Below, piece by piece: positions 53,210 through 60,453 of a stretch of 64,000 nt of DNA. Location of the stretch: positions 96,608 to 160,607 of the IMG/VR virus record IMGVR_UViG_3300044618_002782; one strand, 5' to 3'. The notes under the pieces were generated by a model. The model made no database searches, was not told where the DNA came from, and was given only the letters and a program-made list of their open reading frames with translations. Position numbers and translations under genes: made by a program. Numbering within the stretch: the first letter of the stretch is position 1; every line of letters begins with the position of its first letter. The stretch is from a virus.

Positions 53210-53401
53210 ATGACCAAGCAAGAATTAGGCGAGTTAGCAATGGAAATCCTCAACACAGCGGATACCAGCGGTCCTGACACAGAAGACGGCGTTATCACTG
53301 TAGATTCCGACCTGTTGTTTCGCTACTACATTATGCGTGGTGTGGCTAACAGCGAAGCTAAAAAAGAAAGCAAAAAATTGTCGCATAAAAACAACAGTTA
53401 A
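53210..53401 (+). CDS. Small early protein 1 of the promoter-cassette array
   Basis: A 63-residue acidic helical protein from ATG 53210 (CAGGAGC 9 nt upstream): MTKQELGELAMEILNTADTS at the start and VITVDSDLLFRYYIMRGVA in the middle. It ends KLSHKNNS, and the DNA of this ending (TCGCATAAAAACAACA) recurs at the ends of the next two genes as part of the cassette. Small early proteins in such arrays usually act on host functions; the target is unknown. Confidence 0.6.
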   Translation: MTKQELGELAMEILNTADTSGPDTEDGVITVDSDLLFRYYIMRGVANSEAKKESKKLSHKNNS

Positions 53402-53468
53402 CAAGTGGTAGACCAGTAATTCACTACCAGCTATAATGTTTATACAGTAACAAAACAGGAGCTCAAAA
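53381..53468 (+). repeat. Promoter cassette copy 2: gene end, promoter and Shine-Dalgarno
   Basis: TCGCATAAAAACAACA (53381-53396), GTGGTAGACC with -35 TAGACC at 53409-53414, 17-bp spacer, -10 TATAAT 53432-53437, then AACAAAACAGGAGCTC. It is homologous to copies 3 and 4 over the whole span and to copy 1 from the -35 onward. Confidence 0.8.
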
Positions 53469-53653
53469 TGAGCGCAATTCTTAGAAAAGACATTGGACGT
53501 GAGATCCTAGAGACACTTAGGGAATCTGCCAGAGAAGCCCTTCCGGATGCTACAGAAGCAGAACGTGAAGAAAGCATAGCCAAATTCCTAGGTATTATGA
53601 GTGATGTAATGTTTGCTGGTCCAGCAAAAACGTCGCATAAAAACAACACATAA
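53468..53653 (+). CDS. Small early protein 2 of the promoter-cassette array
   Basis: A 61-residue helical protein: ILRKDIGREILETLRESARE, EAEREESIAKFLGIMSDVMF, ending KTSHKNNT. The body is unrelated to protein 1, yet the last five codons are shared through the DNA-level cassette. It has its own promoter and CAGGAGC Shine-Dalgarno. Function unknown; probably an early host-directed protein. Confidence 0.6.
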   Translation: MSAILRKDIGREILETLRESAREALPDATEAEREESIAKFLGIMSDVMFAGPAKTSHKNNT

Positions 53654-53718
53654 AAAGTGGTAGACCGGAAATACCCAAATTGCTATAATGTATATACGCT
53701 AACAAAACGGGGTAAAAC
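53633..53718 (+). repeat. Promoter cassette copy 3
   Basis: TCGCATAAAAACAACA (53633-53648), -35 TAGACC 53661-53666, 17-bp spacer, TGC plus -10 TATAAT 53684-53689, then AACAAAACGGGG before ATG 53719. Confidence 0.8.
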
Positions 53719-54054
53719 ATGTTAAATGATAAAGATCTCAATAACAAGTCCGCAGGTCGCTTCTCGTTTGCTGCCGCAAGAGACGCTAATCGTTATAGCG
53801 ATGAATGCCGCATGACGTTTACCCCTAGTCAACGTGCCTATGCAGAAACATTTAGAGATCTGCTGACGTTGGCATACAGTGCAAACGAAGTGTTTATTAA
53901 CTTCCGCAAAACTATTATTAGCATTAAGCTCACTAAGCCTCAAGTGCGAGACCGCAAAATTGTACGCGAGCTCGATGAGCTTTGTGCAGAACGCGGCTAT
54001 GTAAAAGCTCGTAGCGAGCAGGGCTTGCTGTACAAAATCCCAAAAGTTGCATAA
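53719..54054 (+). CDS. Early protein 3 of the promoter-cassette array
   Basis: A 111-residue basic protein: GRFSFAAARDANRYSDECRM, SQRAYAETFRDLLTLAYSAN, IISIKLTKPQVRDRKIVREL and ARSEQGLLYKIPKVA. The compact alpha/beta pattern and charge suggest nucleic-acid or protein binding, but no family is recognised. Here the cassette DNA falls after or across the stop (GCATAA), in a different frame from the previous two genes. Confidence 0.6.
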   Translation: MLNDKDLNNKSAGRFSFAAARDANRYSDECRMTFTPSQRAYAETFRDLLTLAYSANEVFINFRKTIISIKLTKPQVRDRKIVRELDELCAERGYVKARSEQGLLYKIPKVA

Positions 54055-54133
54055 AAACAACACATAAAAAGTGGTAGACCGGTAATACAATATCGGCTAT
54101 AATGTACTTACACTAACAAAACAGGAGCAGTAA
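54047..54133 (+). repeat. Promoter cassette copy 4
   Basis: TGCATAAAAACAACA (54048-54062), -35 TAGACC 54075-54080, 17-bp spacer, -10 TATAAT 54098-54103, then AACAAAACAGGAGC before ATG 54134. It drives the AAA ATPase gene and what follows. Confidence 0.8.
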
Positions 54134-55153
54134 ATGACCCAAGTCCTAATCCGCAACGGCGTTTATCGCAATAAACCCGTACACAACGAAGTGTTTGAAT
54201 TGGTCAAAGACTATACAGCCGGTGCTAAGGGTGGTTTTGTCACCATCGACAGCAAAGGATTTTTTGGACCCGAGTTTGGTATTGCTCGTGTCAAGGTAGA
54301 CAGCATGGAAGACATTGAAATCCAAGGTGCTACAGCCACCACAGCGTCTGCTGTGAAAGCAGCACCTGTTCCAGAGGCTAGTGACGAAGAAGTCATGGCT
54401 CGTATCCGTGAGCGTTTTGAAATCCTAGACGAAATGACCAAGGCCGCTGTGGCCGGTGATGTCCGTGCCATGATTGTGTCGGGTCCTCCGGGCGTGGGCA
54501 AGAGCTACGGCGTGGAGAAAATTATCGAAGCTGCCTGTTTGTTTGACAAGATCTCTGGCAAGCGACTACGTGCTGAAGTGGTCAAAGGTTCAGCCACAGC
54601 ATTGGGTCTGTACCAAACACTATACAAGTACAGCGACAAAAACTGTGTGCTGGTGTTTGATGACTGCGACAGCATCCTGTTGGATGACGTGGCCTTGAAC
54701 TTGTTGAAAGGTGCCCTGGACTCAGGCAAGAAGCGTAAGATTTCGTGGTTGTCGGACAGCTCAGTGCTACGCCGTGAAGGTGTGCCAGACAGCTTCAACT
54801 TCAACGGTACAGTGATTTTTATTACTAATTTGAAGTTTGACAAGATGAAAAGCCAGAAACTGCGTGATCACTTGGATGCACTGCAATCACGCTGCCACTA
54901 CTTGGACTTGACCTTGGACACCATGCGTGACAAGATCTTGCGTATCAAACAGATTGCCAACGACGGTCAGTTGTTTGAAGAATACGAGTTTGACGCAGAA
55001 ACGCAAGAGGAGATCATTGACTTCATGACGCACAACGCTACTCGCTTCCGTGAGATGAGCTTGCGTATGGCAATCAAGATTGCTGACTTGCGTAAGAGCT
55101 TTCCGCTCAAATGGAAGGCCATGACCGAAGTCACTTGTATGAAAGCAGCCTAA
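54134..55153 (+). CDS. AAA+ ATPase, unknown partner
   Basis: A 339-residue protein. After an N-terminal beta domain (VLIRNGVYRNKPVHNEVFEL, KGFFGPEFGIARVKVDS) comes an AAA+ core: Walker A VSGPPGVGKSYGVEKI, Walker B CVLVFDDCDSILLDD, sensor FNGTVIFITNLKFDK and an Arg-rich second-region helix (NATRFREMSLRMAIKI). It lacks clamp-loader landmarks, so gp44 is not called. It resembles MoxR/RuvB-like phage ATPases of unknown role. It is expressed from the fourth early cassette, followed by tiny genes with AAGGAG. Confidence 0.75.
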   Translation: MTQVLIRNGVYRNKPVHNEVFELVKDYTAGAKGGFVTIDSKGFFGPEFGIARVKVDSMEDIEIQGATATTASAVKAAPVPEASDEEVMARIRERFEILDEMTKAAVAGDVRAMIVSGPPGVGKSYGVEKIIEAACLFDKISGKRLRAEVVKGSATALGLYQTLYKYSDKNCVLVFDDCDSILLDDVALNLLKGALDSGKKRKISWLSDSSVLRREGVPDSFNFNGTVIFITNLKFDKMKSQKLRDHLDALQSRCHYLDLTLDTMRDKILRIKQIANDGQLFEEYEFDAETQEEIIDFMTHNATRFREMSLRMAIKIADLRKSFPLKWKAMTEVTCMKAA

Positions 55154-55164
55154 GGAGTTAAACA

Positions 55165-55371
55165 ATGAACCAATCAATTCGCGAACTTGCTGAACAGGCC
55201 GGATATGAAGCAGACTTGTTTGGTGTAGGGCATTGGAATATGCCCGAGTGTCAAAAGTTCGTTGAGTTGATTGTTCGGGAATGTGGCAACATTGCTTTTG
55301 AACATTGGGCTCTGACACACAGCAACTCACCTCAAGAGGCCATACTCAAACATTTCGGAGTTGAAGCATGA
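55165..55371 (+). CDS. MNxxIRELAEQAG family small protein, copy 1
   Basis: A 68-residue protein: MNQSIRELAEQAGYEADLFG, KFVELIVRECGNIAFEHWAL. This is a widespread family of short phage proteins that start I-R-E-L-A-x-Q-A-G and carry E-L-I-V-R-E-C. Function unknown. AAGGAG precedes it; its stop overlaps the next start (ATGA). Confidence 0.65.
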   Translation: MNQSIRELAEQAGYEADLFGVGHWNMPECQKFVELIVRECGNIAFEHWALTHSNSPQEAILKHFGVEA

Positions 55372-55604
55372 ATGAACGAATTCGAGAACTTGCTGAACAG
55401 GCTGGATTACCAAAGTATATCACACGAGAGATCGGTCCAACAATAATTCAAAAGTTTGCCGAATTATTGATCAAGGAATGTTATGAAAGTTGCCGAAGTC
55501 AGGTACTTGATAAAGAAACTGCTGACACAAACGAACTAACATATAATGATGCTGTCAGTGATTGTGCAATTGGGTTATTACAACATTTTGAGATGATGGA
55601 ATGA
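55368..55604 (+). CDS. MNxxIRELAEQAG family small protein, copy 2
   Basis: A 78-residue tandem paralogue: MNERIRELAEQAGLPKYITR, KFAELLIKECYESCRSQVLD. It retains the family N-terminus and the E-L-(I/L)-(V/I)-(R/K)-E-C helix. Its stop overlaps the start of copy 3 (ATGA), so all three would be translated in series. Confidence 0.65.
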   Translation: MNERIRELAEQAGLPKYITREIGPTIIQKFAELLIKECYESCRSQVLDKETADTNELTYNDAVSDCAIGLLQHFEMME

Positions 55605-55654
55605 ACGAACGAATTCGAGAATTGGCAGATAGATTTTACCCGGATTGTCTGTAG
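55601..55654 (+). CDS. Truncated third copy, 17-residue ORF
   Basis: ATG 55601 reads MNERIRELADRFYPDCL and stops at 55654. The first nine residues match copy 2 and then diverge. It could be a remnant of a third gene or a real micropeptide, since the start is coupled to copy 2. Confidence 0.4.
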   Translation: MNERIRELADRFYPDCL

Positions 55655-55684
55655 TAAACGCTCCTGTTTAGACAATCTGTTTGG

Positions 55685-55716
55685 GGCATCGTAGCAATAC
55701 GGTGCCTCTTTTTTTT
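55685..55716 (+). terminator. Rho-independent terminator
   Basis: 9-bp stem GGCATCGTA/TACGGTGCC (one T-G pair) with GCAA loop, then TC and eight Ts. It ends the early array. Confidence 0.85.
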
Positions 55717-55743
55717 GACTTCTGTCTGCAAATAGTGTACTAT
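55715..55743 (+). promoter_or_regulatory. Sigma70-like promoter TTGACT-17-TACTAT abutting radical SAM gene 2
   Basis: -35 TTGACT begins inside the terminator T-tract; 17-bp spacer; -10 TACTAT (4/6). The ATG at 55751 lies 7 nt after the -10, so the mRNA is predicted to be leaderless or nearly so. Confidence 0.55.
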
Positions 55744-55750
55744 ATACATT

Positions 55751-56872
55751 ATGACCTTTTGCTATTCGCCATGGACCAATATTGACATCGACCCTAAGGG
55801 TAATATAGCTCCGTGCTGTAAGTTTCAGTTTGATAAAAATACAGAAAAATTTAACATTCAAACTCATACTATAAAACAATATTCAAAAAGCGATTTTCTT
55901 CAACAAATTCGCAGCGAATTTATGCAGGGAAATTGGCCTGCTGGCTGTGAACGTTGTAAAATTGAAGAACAAAATAATATTGAAAGCAAACGAAACCTAG
56001 ATAACACACGCTGGAAAGACCATTACAACCGATACAATTTAGACAGTAAAGAATTTATAACAGCAAGTATTGCATTTGGTAATACTTGCAATCTAAAATG
56101 CATAATATGCAGTCCGTATGCATCTAGTAAATGGCAAAAAGAGTACAAAACCATCTACGGAATTGATATTGCTCATAATAAGTTTTATAAAAATAATTTT
56201 GTAAAAGATCTTGTCGAAGCTGCGCCAAATCTGATACATCTTGACATACCCGGAGGAGAACCATTGCTCAGTGGAGTGCCAGAACAAAAAGAATTGCTTG
56301 GTTATTATATTCAATCTGGGAAGTCTCAAAATATGTCATTGCACTATACAACTAATGCCACTATATTTCCAGATCCGGAATGGTGGGAGATTTGGAGTTG
56401 TTTTCAAAATGTAGACATACAATTAAGTATAGATGCCATCGGTGATCGATACGAATATGTAAGATATCCAGCCAATTGGAAAACAACACTCCACAATGTG
56501 GAACAATACATGCAGCGACAAAAAGATAACATCCAGTTAAGTATAAGTCATAGTGTAAGTGCCTATAATATATATTATCTTGACGAATTTTTTGAATGGT
56601 GCTATACTATGGGATTGCCGCGTCCTTGGATAGGGAGAGTACATACTCCTGCACATATGAGACCAAGTGTTTGGCATGATACTGCCCGCCAAGCCATTAT
56701 AGATAAATTGTCACAAAGTCAATATTCGGATGTACATGCTTGGAAAGAGATGATTGCTAATTCTGATGATAGTGCATTATTTGAAACCTTTAAAAAATAT
56801 CTACTACAACATGACCAATATCGTGGCACAAGTTTTGCTAAAGTATTTCCGGAACTAAACAAATACCTATGA
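55751..56872 (+). CDS. Radical SAM protein with SPASM/twitch-like cysteines (copy 2)
   Basis: A 373-residue protein laid out like copy 1 at 32025: FCYSPWTNIDIDPKGNIAPC with CC, then CERCKIEEQ, the radical SAM triad CNLKCIIC, PGGEPLL and a TIM-barrel C-terminal half (VDIQLSIDAIGDRYEYVRYP, matching SMSFDNVGDRFEYVRHG in copy 1). It is A+T rich. It overlaps its SGNH partner by 4 nt. Unlike copy 1 it has a sigma70-type promoter, so expression should be early. Confidence 0.8.
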   Translation: MTFCYSPWTNIDIDPKGNIAPCCKFQFDKNTEKFNIQTHTIKQYSKSDFLQQIRSEFMQGNWPAGCERCKIEEQNNIESKRNLDNTRWKDHYNRYNLDSKEFITASIAFGNTCNLKCIICSPYASSKWQKEYKTIYGIDIAHNKFYKNNFVKDLVEAAPNLIHLDIPGGEPLLSGVPEQKELLGYYIQSGKSQNMSLHYTTNATIFPDPEWWEIWSCFQNVDIQLSIDAIGDRYEYVRYPANWKTTLHNVEQYMQRQKDNIQLSISHSVSAYNIYYLDEFFEWCYTMGLPRPWIGRVHTPAHMRPSVWHDTARQAIIDKLSQSQYSDVHAWKEMIANSDDSALFETFKKYLLQHDQYRGTSFAKVFPELNKYL

Positions 56873-57645
56873 AATTATTAATTGCAGGATGTTCATATAC
56901 TAACGGATGTGGCTTACCAGGAGAAAAAGATAATCCTAAAATTTGGCCCAATCAATTAGCCCAACGACTCAATGTTGATTCTATAACAAATGTTGCCAAG
57001 TCTGGTGCCAATAATCAAAAAATATTTTTAGAAACAATATCAGCAATGATTAAAAATCACTATGATCTAATACTAGTCTCGTGGTCAGTCATTGGTAGAT
57101 TTAATTTCCATGTAGGATTAGAACGCTATCCAGTTGGAACATTATTAACAGATTCACACGATGTAAATATTGTTGGAGGCCAAACTATTTCAAAAAAATG
57201 GTTATTGGAAACAGGAGATCGTCTAAGAAAATTACATAACGACCATTGGGATTTATTGGAGTTAGTAAAGTATGTTAATGTGTTAGTTGGATTACAAAAA
57301 TCTTCCGGTGGTAAAATATTTTTTGTGAACGGTATTGGAAGTTGGTCTGATCAATATTTTGTTAAAAAACAAATTCAACTTCCGTCAGATCTTGACAGAT
57401 ACACCTACAATTTATTAGATGCAGACATGCGCGATGACGAAGAGATATTTGCATTGTACAACATGATACATCAACATTATAACGAATACGGCGGCATACA
57501 AGAAAATTTGTGGTTGAATCTATATCAATCATTGTTAAAGATGAAGATAGATTCAGTTAGTAATGATGATCTACATCCTGGAATATTAAGCCAGGACTTG
57601 TTTACTGATTTTTTGTATAAGCGCATAACTGAAAAAATAAAATGA
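56869..57645 (+). CDS. SGNH/GDSL hydrolase-like protein (copy 2, paired with radical SAM)
   Basis: A 258-residue protein: LLIAGCSYTNGCGL (block I Ser), DSITNVAKSGANNQKIFLET (block II/III region), VSWSVIGRFNF and, near the end, DDLHPG (block V Asp/His). It is related in plan to the gene at 33177, which also follows a radical SAM gene. Acting on acylated glycans is a family-based guess. Its stop overlaps the uvsW start (ATGA). Confidence 0.65.
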   Translation: MKLLIAGCSYTNGCGLPGEKDNPKIWPNQLAQRLNVDSITNVAKSGANNQKIFLETISAMIKNHYDLILVSWSVIGRFNFHVGLERYPVGTLLTDSHDVNIVGGQTISKKWLLETGDRLRKLHNDHWDLLELVKYVNVLVGLQKSSGGKIFFVNGIGSWSDQYFVKKQIQLPSDLDRYTYNLLDADMRDDEEIFALYNMIHQHYNEYGGIQENLWLNLYQSLLKMKIDSVSNDDLHPGILSQDLFTDFLYKRITEKIK

Positions 57646-59132
57646 CAACAGCAACCATAATCATACACGACGAAGTCAATATCAAGATTGAAGGCCTAGA
57701 TCTTGATACTCGTCGCAAGCTGGTCAATCGATTCAAGTATCTGAACCCTGCTGCACGTTATCTACCTGCTGTAAGACTGGGACGATGGGATGGAAAAGTA
57801 GCTTACTTTCAATTGGGCGGCAGCACTTATGTAAACTTGCTGCCAGAAATTGTACCTATCTTAGAAGACGCTGGGTACGATATAGAACTAGATGATCGTA
57901 GAACTTACAGCACTAAGTTTGAGTTTGCTGCAATGTCAGAAAACACGTTTAGTGATCGTGCGTGGCCCAAGGGACATGAACGAGAAGGGCAACCCGTAGT
58001 ACTACGTGATTATCAAGTGGAAATCATCAACGAGTTTCTTGCAAATCCTCAAAGCCTACAAGAAGTGGCAACAGGTGCCGGAAAAACACTTATCACAGCA
58101 GCACTGAGCTGGCAAGCTGGTCACTACGGACGCACTATTGTGATTGTGCCCAACAAGAGTCTAGTAACACAAACTGAAATAGACTATCGTAACTTGGGAT
58201 TAGATGTTGGTGTTTACTTTGGTGATCGCAAAGAATGGGGCCGTCAACACACCATCTGCACTTGGCAAAGTCTAAACGTGTTGTTGAAGAACACCAAGTC
58301 CGGCGAAGCTGATTGCACTATACAAGACTTTATTGAGGATGTGGTTTGTGTTATTGTAGACGAAGTACACATGGCCAAGGCTGATGCACTTAAAACTTTA
58401 CTGACCGGAGTAATGGCTCATATTCCCATACGTTGGGGGCTGACCGGTACTGTGCCCAAGGAAGATTTTGAGTTTCAGTCACTGCATGTGAGCCTTGGTC
58501 CGGTAGTGGGGAGACTGCGGGCCAGCGAATTACAAGCACAGGGCGTACTTGCACAATGCCATGTAAATATTGTGCAACTGGTTGATCATGTTGAATACAA
58601 GGACTATCAAAGCGAATTAAAGTACTTGGTTACTACGCCGGAGAGAATTGATGCCATTGCTCGACTAGTTGATCGCATCAAAGATTCGGGCAATACACTT
58701 ATCTTAGTTGATCGAATTGAAACTGGCAAGATACTGCAAGCACATCTTAGCACACTGTTTAGCCTGCTGTCAGACCGACCCGATGTGGTATTTGTGTCAG
58801 GTGCAACCAAAGCTGCTGATAGAAAAGATGAATACGATGAAATTGCCACTAGTACCAACAAGATCATCATTGCCACTTACGGTGTGGCAGCAGTGGGCAT
58901 CAATATACCGCGTATTTTTAACTTGGTCATGATTGAATCGGGCAAGAGCTTTACCAGAGTTATTCAAAGTATCGGTCGTGGAATTAGAAAAGCTGAAGAC
59001 AAGGACCACGTGGAGATTTGGGACATTACAAGTACCTGCAAGTTTGCTCGTCGACACTTGACACGACGCAAGGCATTCTACAAAGAAGCAAACTATCCTT
59101 TTAGTGCAGAAAAATTGGAGTGGCAAAAGTAA
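57642..59132 (+). CDS. uvsW: UvsW helicase
   Basis: A 496-residue SF2 helicase, like T4 UvsW in size (503). The N-terminal DNA-binding cap (FKYLNPAARYLPAVRLGRWD) is followed by QEVATGAGKTLITAALSW (motif I), CVIVDEVHMAKADAL (motif II), WGLTGTVPKEDFE (motif III), VAAVGINIPRIFNLVMIESG and RVIQSIGRGIRKAEDKD (motif VI). It migrates branches and remodels R-loops, moving T4 from origin to recombination-dependent replication. It is coupled to the SGNH gene upstream and to a methyltransferase-like gene downstream (TAATG). Confidence 0.93.
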   Translation: MTTATIIIHDEVNIKIEGLDLDTRRKLVNRFKYLNPAARYLPAVRLGRWDGKVAYFQLGGSTYVNLLPEIVPILEDAGYDIELDDRRTYSTKFEFAAMSENTFSDRAWPKGHEREGQPVVLRDYQVEIINEFLANPQSLQEVATGAGKTLITAALSWQAGHYGRTIVIVPNKSLVTQTEIDYRNLGLDVGVYFGDRKEWGRQHTICTWQSLNVLLKNTKSGEADCTIQDFIEDVVCVIVDEVHMAKADALKTLLTGVMAHIPIRWGLTGTVPKEDFEFQSLHVSLGPVVGRLRASELQAQGVLAQCHVNIVQLVDHVEYKDYQSELKYLVTTPERIDAIARLVDRIKDSGNTLILVDRIETGKILQAHLSTLFSLLSDRPDVVFVSGATKAADRKDEYDEIATSTNKIIIATYGVAAVGINIPRIFNLVMIESGKSFTRVIQSIGRGIRKAEDKDHVEIWDITSTCKFARRHLTRRKAFYKEANYPFSAEKLEWQK

Positions 59133-59716
59133 TGGGACAAGTATTTAAACACGCAGTAAATTTTACAAAGAATATACAACCGTTTTCGGTGTTTGTAGAA
59201 ATCGGCAGCGATCGATGGGAAGGCAGTACAGAATTTTTGGCCAACTTGGCAGCAGAACGCAATACTGTATTGCATTCTGTGGATATCAATTCTAGTGCCA
59301 GTGACAGGATTAACAATCCGTCTATTAAGTGGCATGTCGGATCTGGGTCAACTTGGTGTCAGCAGTATTCGGCTAATATAGGAAAACGTATAGGTTTACT
59401 GTACTTGGACAATTTTGATTATGACTGGGATATTAATCAAGTTAATAAAATGATACAAGATCAAAAAATTGAATACCTTAATAACTATGGTGTAACAATG
59501 AATAATCAAACTTGTCAAATCGAACACATGAAACAGATTATTGCATTAACGCCTTGGCTTGCTAGTCAGTGTATTGTTATGTTTGACGATACATACCGTT
59601 ATAATGATTGCTGGATTGGTAAATGTGGTCCTGCTGTTGTTTATCTATTGGCATTGGGATTTGAAATTGTCAGAGACGAAGAACGTGAATTCGGTATCAT
59701 AATGATTCGTGGTTGA
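59132..59716 (+). CDS. Putative class I methyltransferase-like protein
   Basis: A 194-residue protein from ATG 59132, overlapping the uvsW stop (TAATG); an in-frame GTG at 59120 is an alternative. FVEIGSDRWEGSTEFLANLA resembles motif I, HSVDINSSASDRI carries the acidic residue, and IGLLYLDNFDYDWDI and QCIVMFDDTYRYNDCWIGKC resemble later strands. The glycine loop is imperfect, so SAM binding is uncertain. Similar to the glycan-island methyltransferases in plan. Confidence 0.5.
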   Translation: MGQVFKHAVNFTKNIQPFSVFVEIGSDRWEGSTEFLANLAAERNTVLHSVDINSSASDRINNPSIKWHVGSGSTWCQQYSANIGKRIGLLYLDNFDYDWDINQVNKMIQDQKIEYLNNYGVTMNNQTCQIEHMKQIIALTPWLASQCIVMFDDTYRYNDCWIGKCGPAVVYLLALGFEIVRDEEREFGIIMIRG

Positions 59717-59742
59717 CTTTAGTAATTCATTTATTGTATAAT
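59713..59742 (+). promoter_or_regulatory. Sigma70-like promoter TTGACT-18-TATAAT
   Basis: -35 TTGACT (59713-59718), 18-bp spacer, -10 TATAAT (59737-59742), six bases before ATG 59749. Predicted +1 is the A of ATG; leaderless. Confidence 0.7.
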
Positions 59743-59748
59743 TAAAGC

Positions 59749-60249
59749 ATGAGAATACTTACACTTGACAACTTGGCTTATGATTTAGATACACTTCCGG
59801 AAGAAGTGGATGACATGCGATTTGCTATTTTAGACAATAGCGATCCGCAAAACCCCGACTATCACTATATTCCTCTTATCTTTTTGGAAAGTTTTAATGC
59901 TCCGGCATTGGTGTTGCAAATCGGAGACCACACAATCAAAATGCCCATGGATTGGCGTATCCTTATTGGCGAACCCGACGGCGGTGACCTAGAAGTGTTG
60001 TCATTGACCAGTATCAATGATCGCGGGTTCAAGGCATTTCAGTTCAATCCGCTAACCAGTTTTCGTCCCAGTTTTCCCGACATTGAAATTGTAGATGTAT
60101 ATCACGACGTGGCTTGGTATGCACCCAAGCTGAAAAATGGACAAATGCTGAGTGTGCCGTTGGATGATACACACAAACCTGACTGTGTGTATTTTGTCAA
60201 GGACATCAGCAGAAACTGCGAAATTCTAGACTACAACAAGGCCTGGTAA
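59749..60249 (+). CDS. Conserved T4-like phage protein, unknown
   Basis: A 166-residue protein: ILTLDNLAYDLDTLPEEVDD, MRFAILDNSDPQNPDYHYIP, LLIFLESFNAP-type strand and VLSLTSINDRGFKAFQFNPL. This arrangement is highly conserved in aquatic T4-like phages, where it has no assigned role that I know. It is alpha/beta and cytosolic. No Shine-Dalgarno precedes the ATG; a promoter sits directly upstream. Next gene begins 1 nt after its stop. Confidence 0.6.
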   Translation: MRILTLDNLAYDLDTLPEEVDDMRFAILDNSDPQNPDYHYIPLIFLESFNAPALVLQIGDHTIKMPMDWRILIGEPDGGDLEVLSLTSINDRGFKAFQFNPLTSFRPSFPDIEIVDVYHDVAWYAPKLKNGQMLSVPLDDTHKPDCVYFVKDISRNCEILDYNKAW

Positions 60250-60250
60250 C

Positions 60251-60451
60251 ATGACACAATATTCCTCCAAAGAAAAACCACCGGTTGCCAAAATTCAAGC
60301 TGCAGATTCTGCCAGCGAAAAAAAGCTTGATCGTCGAATTAGAAAATTAATCGACCAGGTGGAAGAGCAACAAAAAGTCATTGACAGAATGCACAGAGAT
60401 ATAGTACGCTTGCGTGTAGCTATCAACGAAGTTTCAGCAAGGATCAAATAG
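60251..60451 (+). CDS. Short coiled-coil protein
   Basis: A 66-residue protein. Residues 22-66 (SEKKLDRRIRKLIDQVEEQQ, KVIDRMHRDIVRLRVAINEV) form heptads with Leu/Ile/Val spacing, predicting a coiled coil. It begins 1 nt after the previous stop. A structural or adaptor role is likely; nothing more can be said. Confidence 0.6.
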   Translation: MTQYSSKEKPPVAKIQAADSASEKKLDRRIRKLIDQVEEQQKVIDRMHRDIVRLRVAINEVSARIK

Positions 60452-60453
60452 TC

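Noticed and set aside
54134-55153. Calling the AAA+ ATPase gp44 (clamp loader large subunit)
   Set aside because: It has an N-terminal beta domain and lacks the S-R-C motif and size pattern expected of clamp loaders; left as a generic AAA+ protein.
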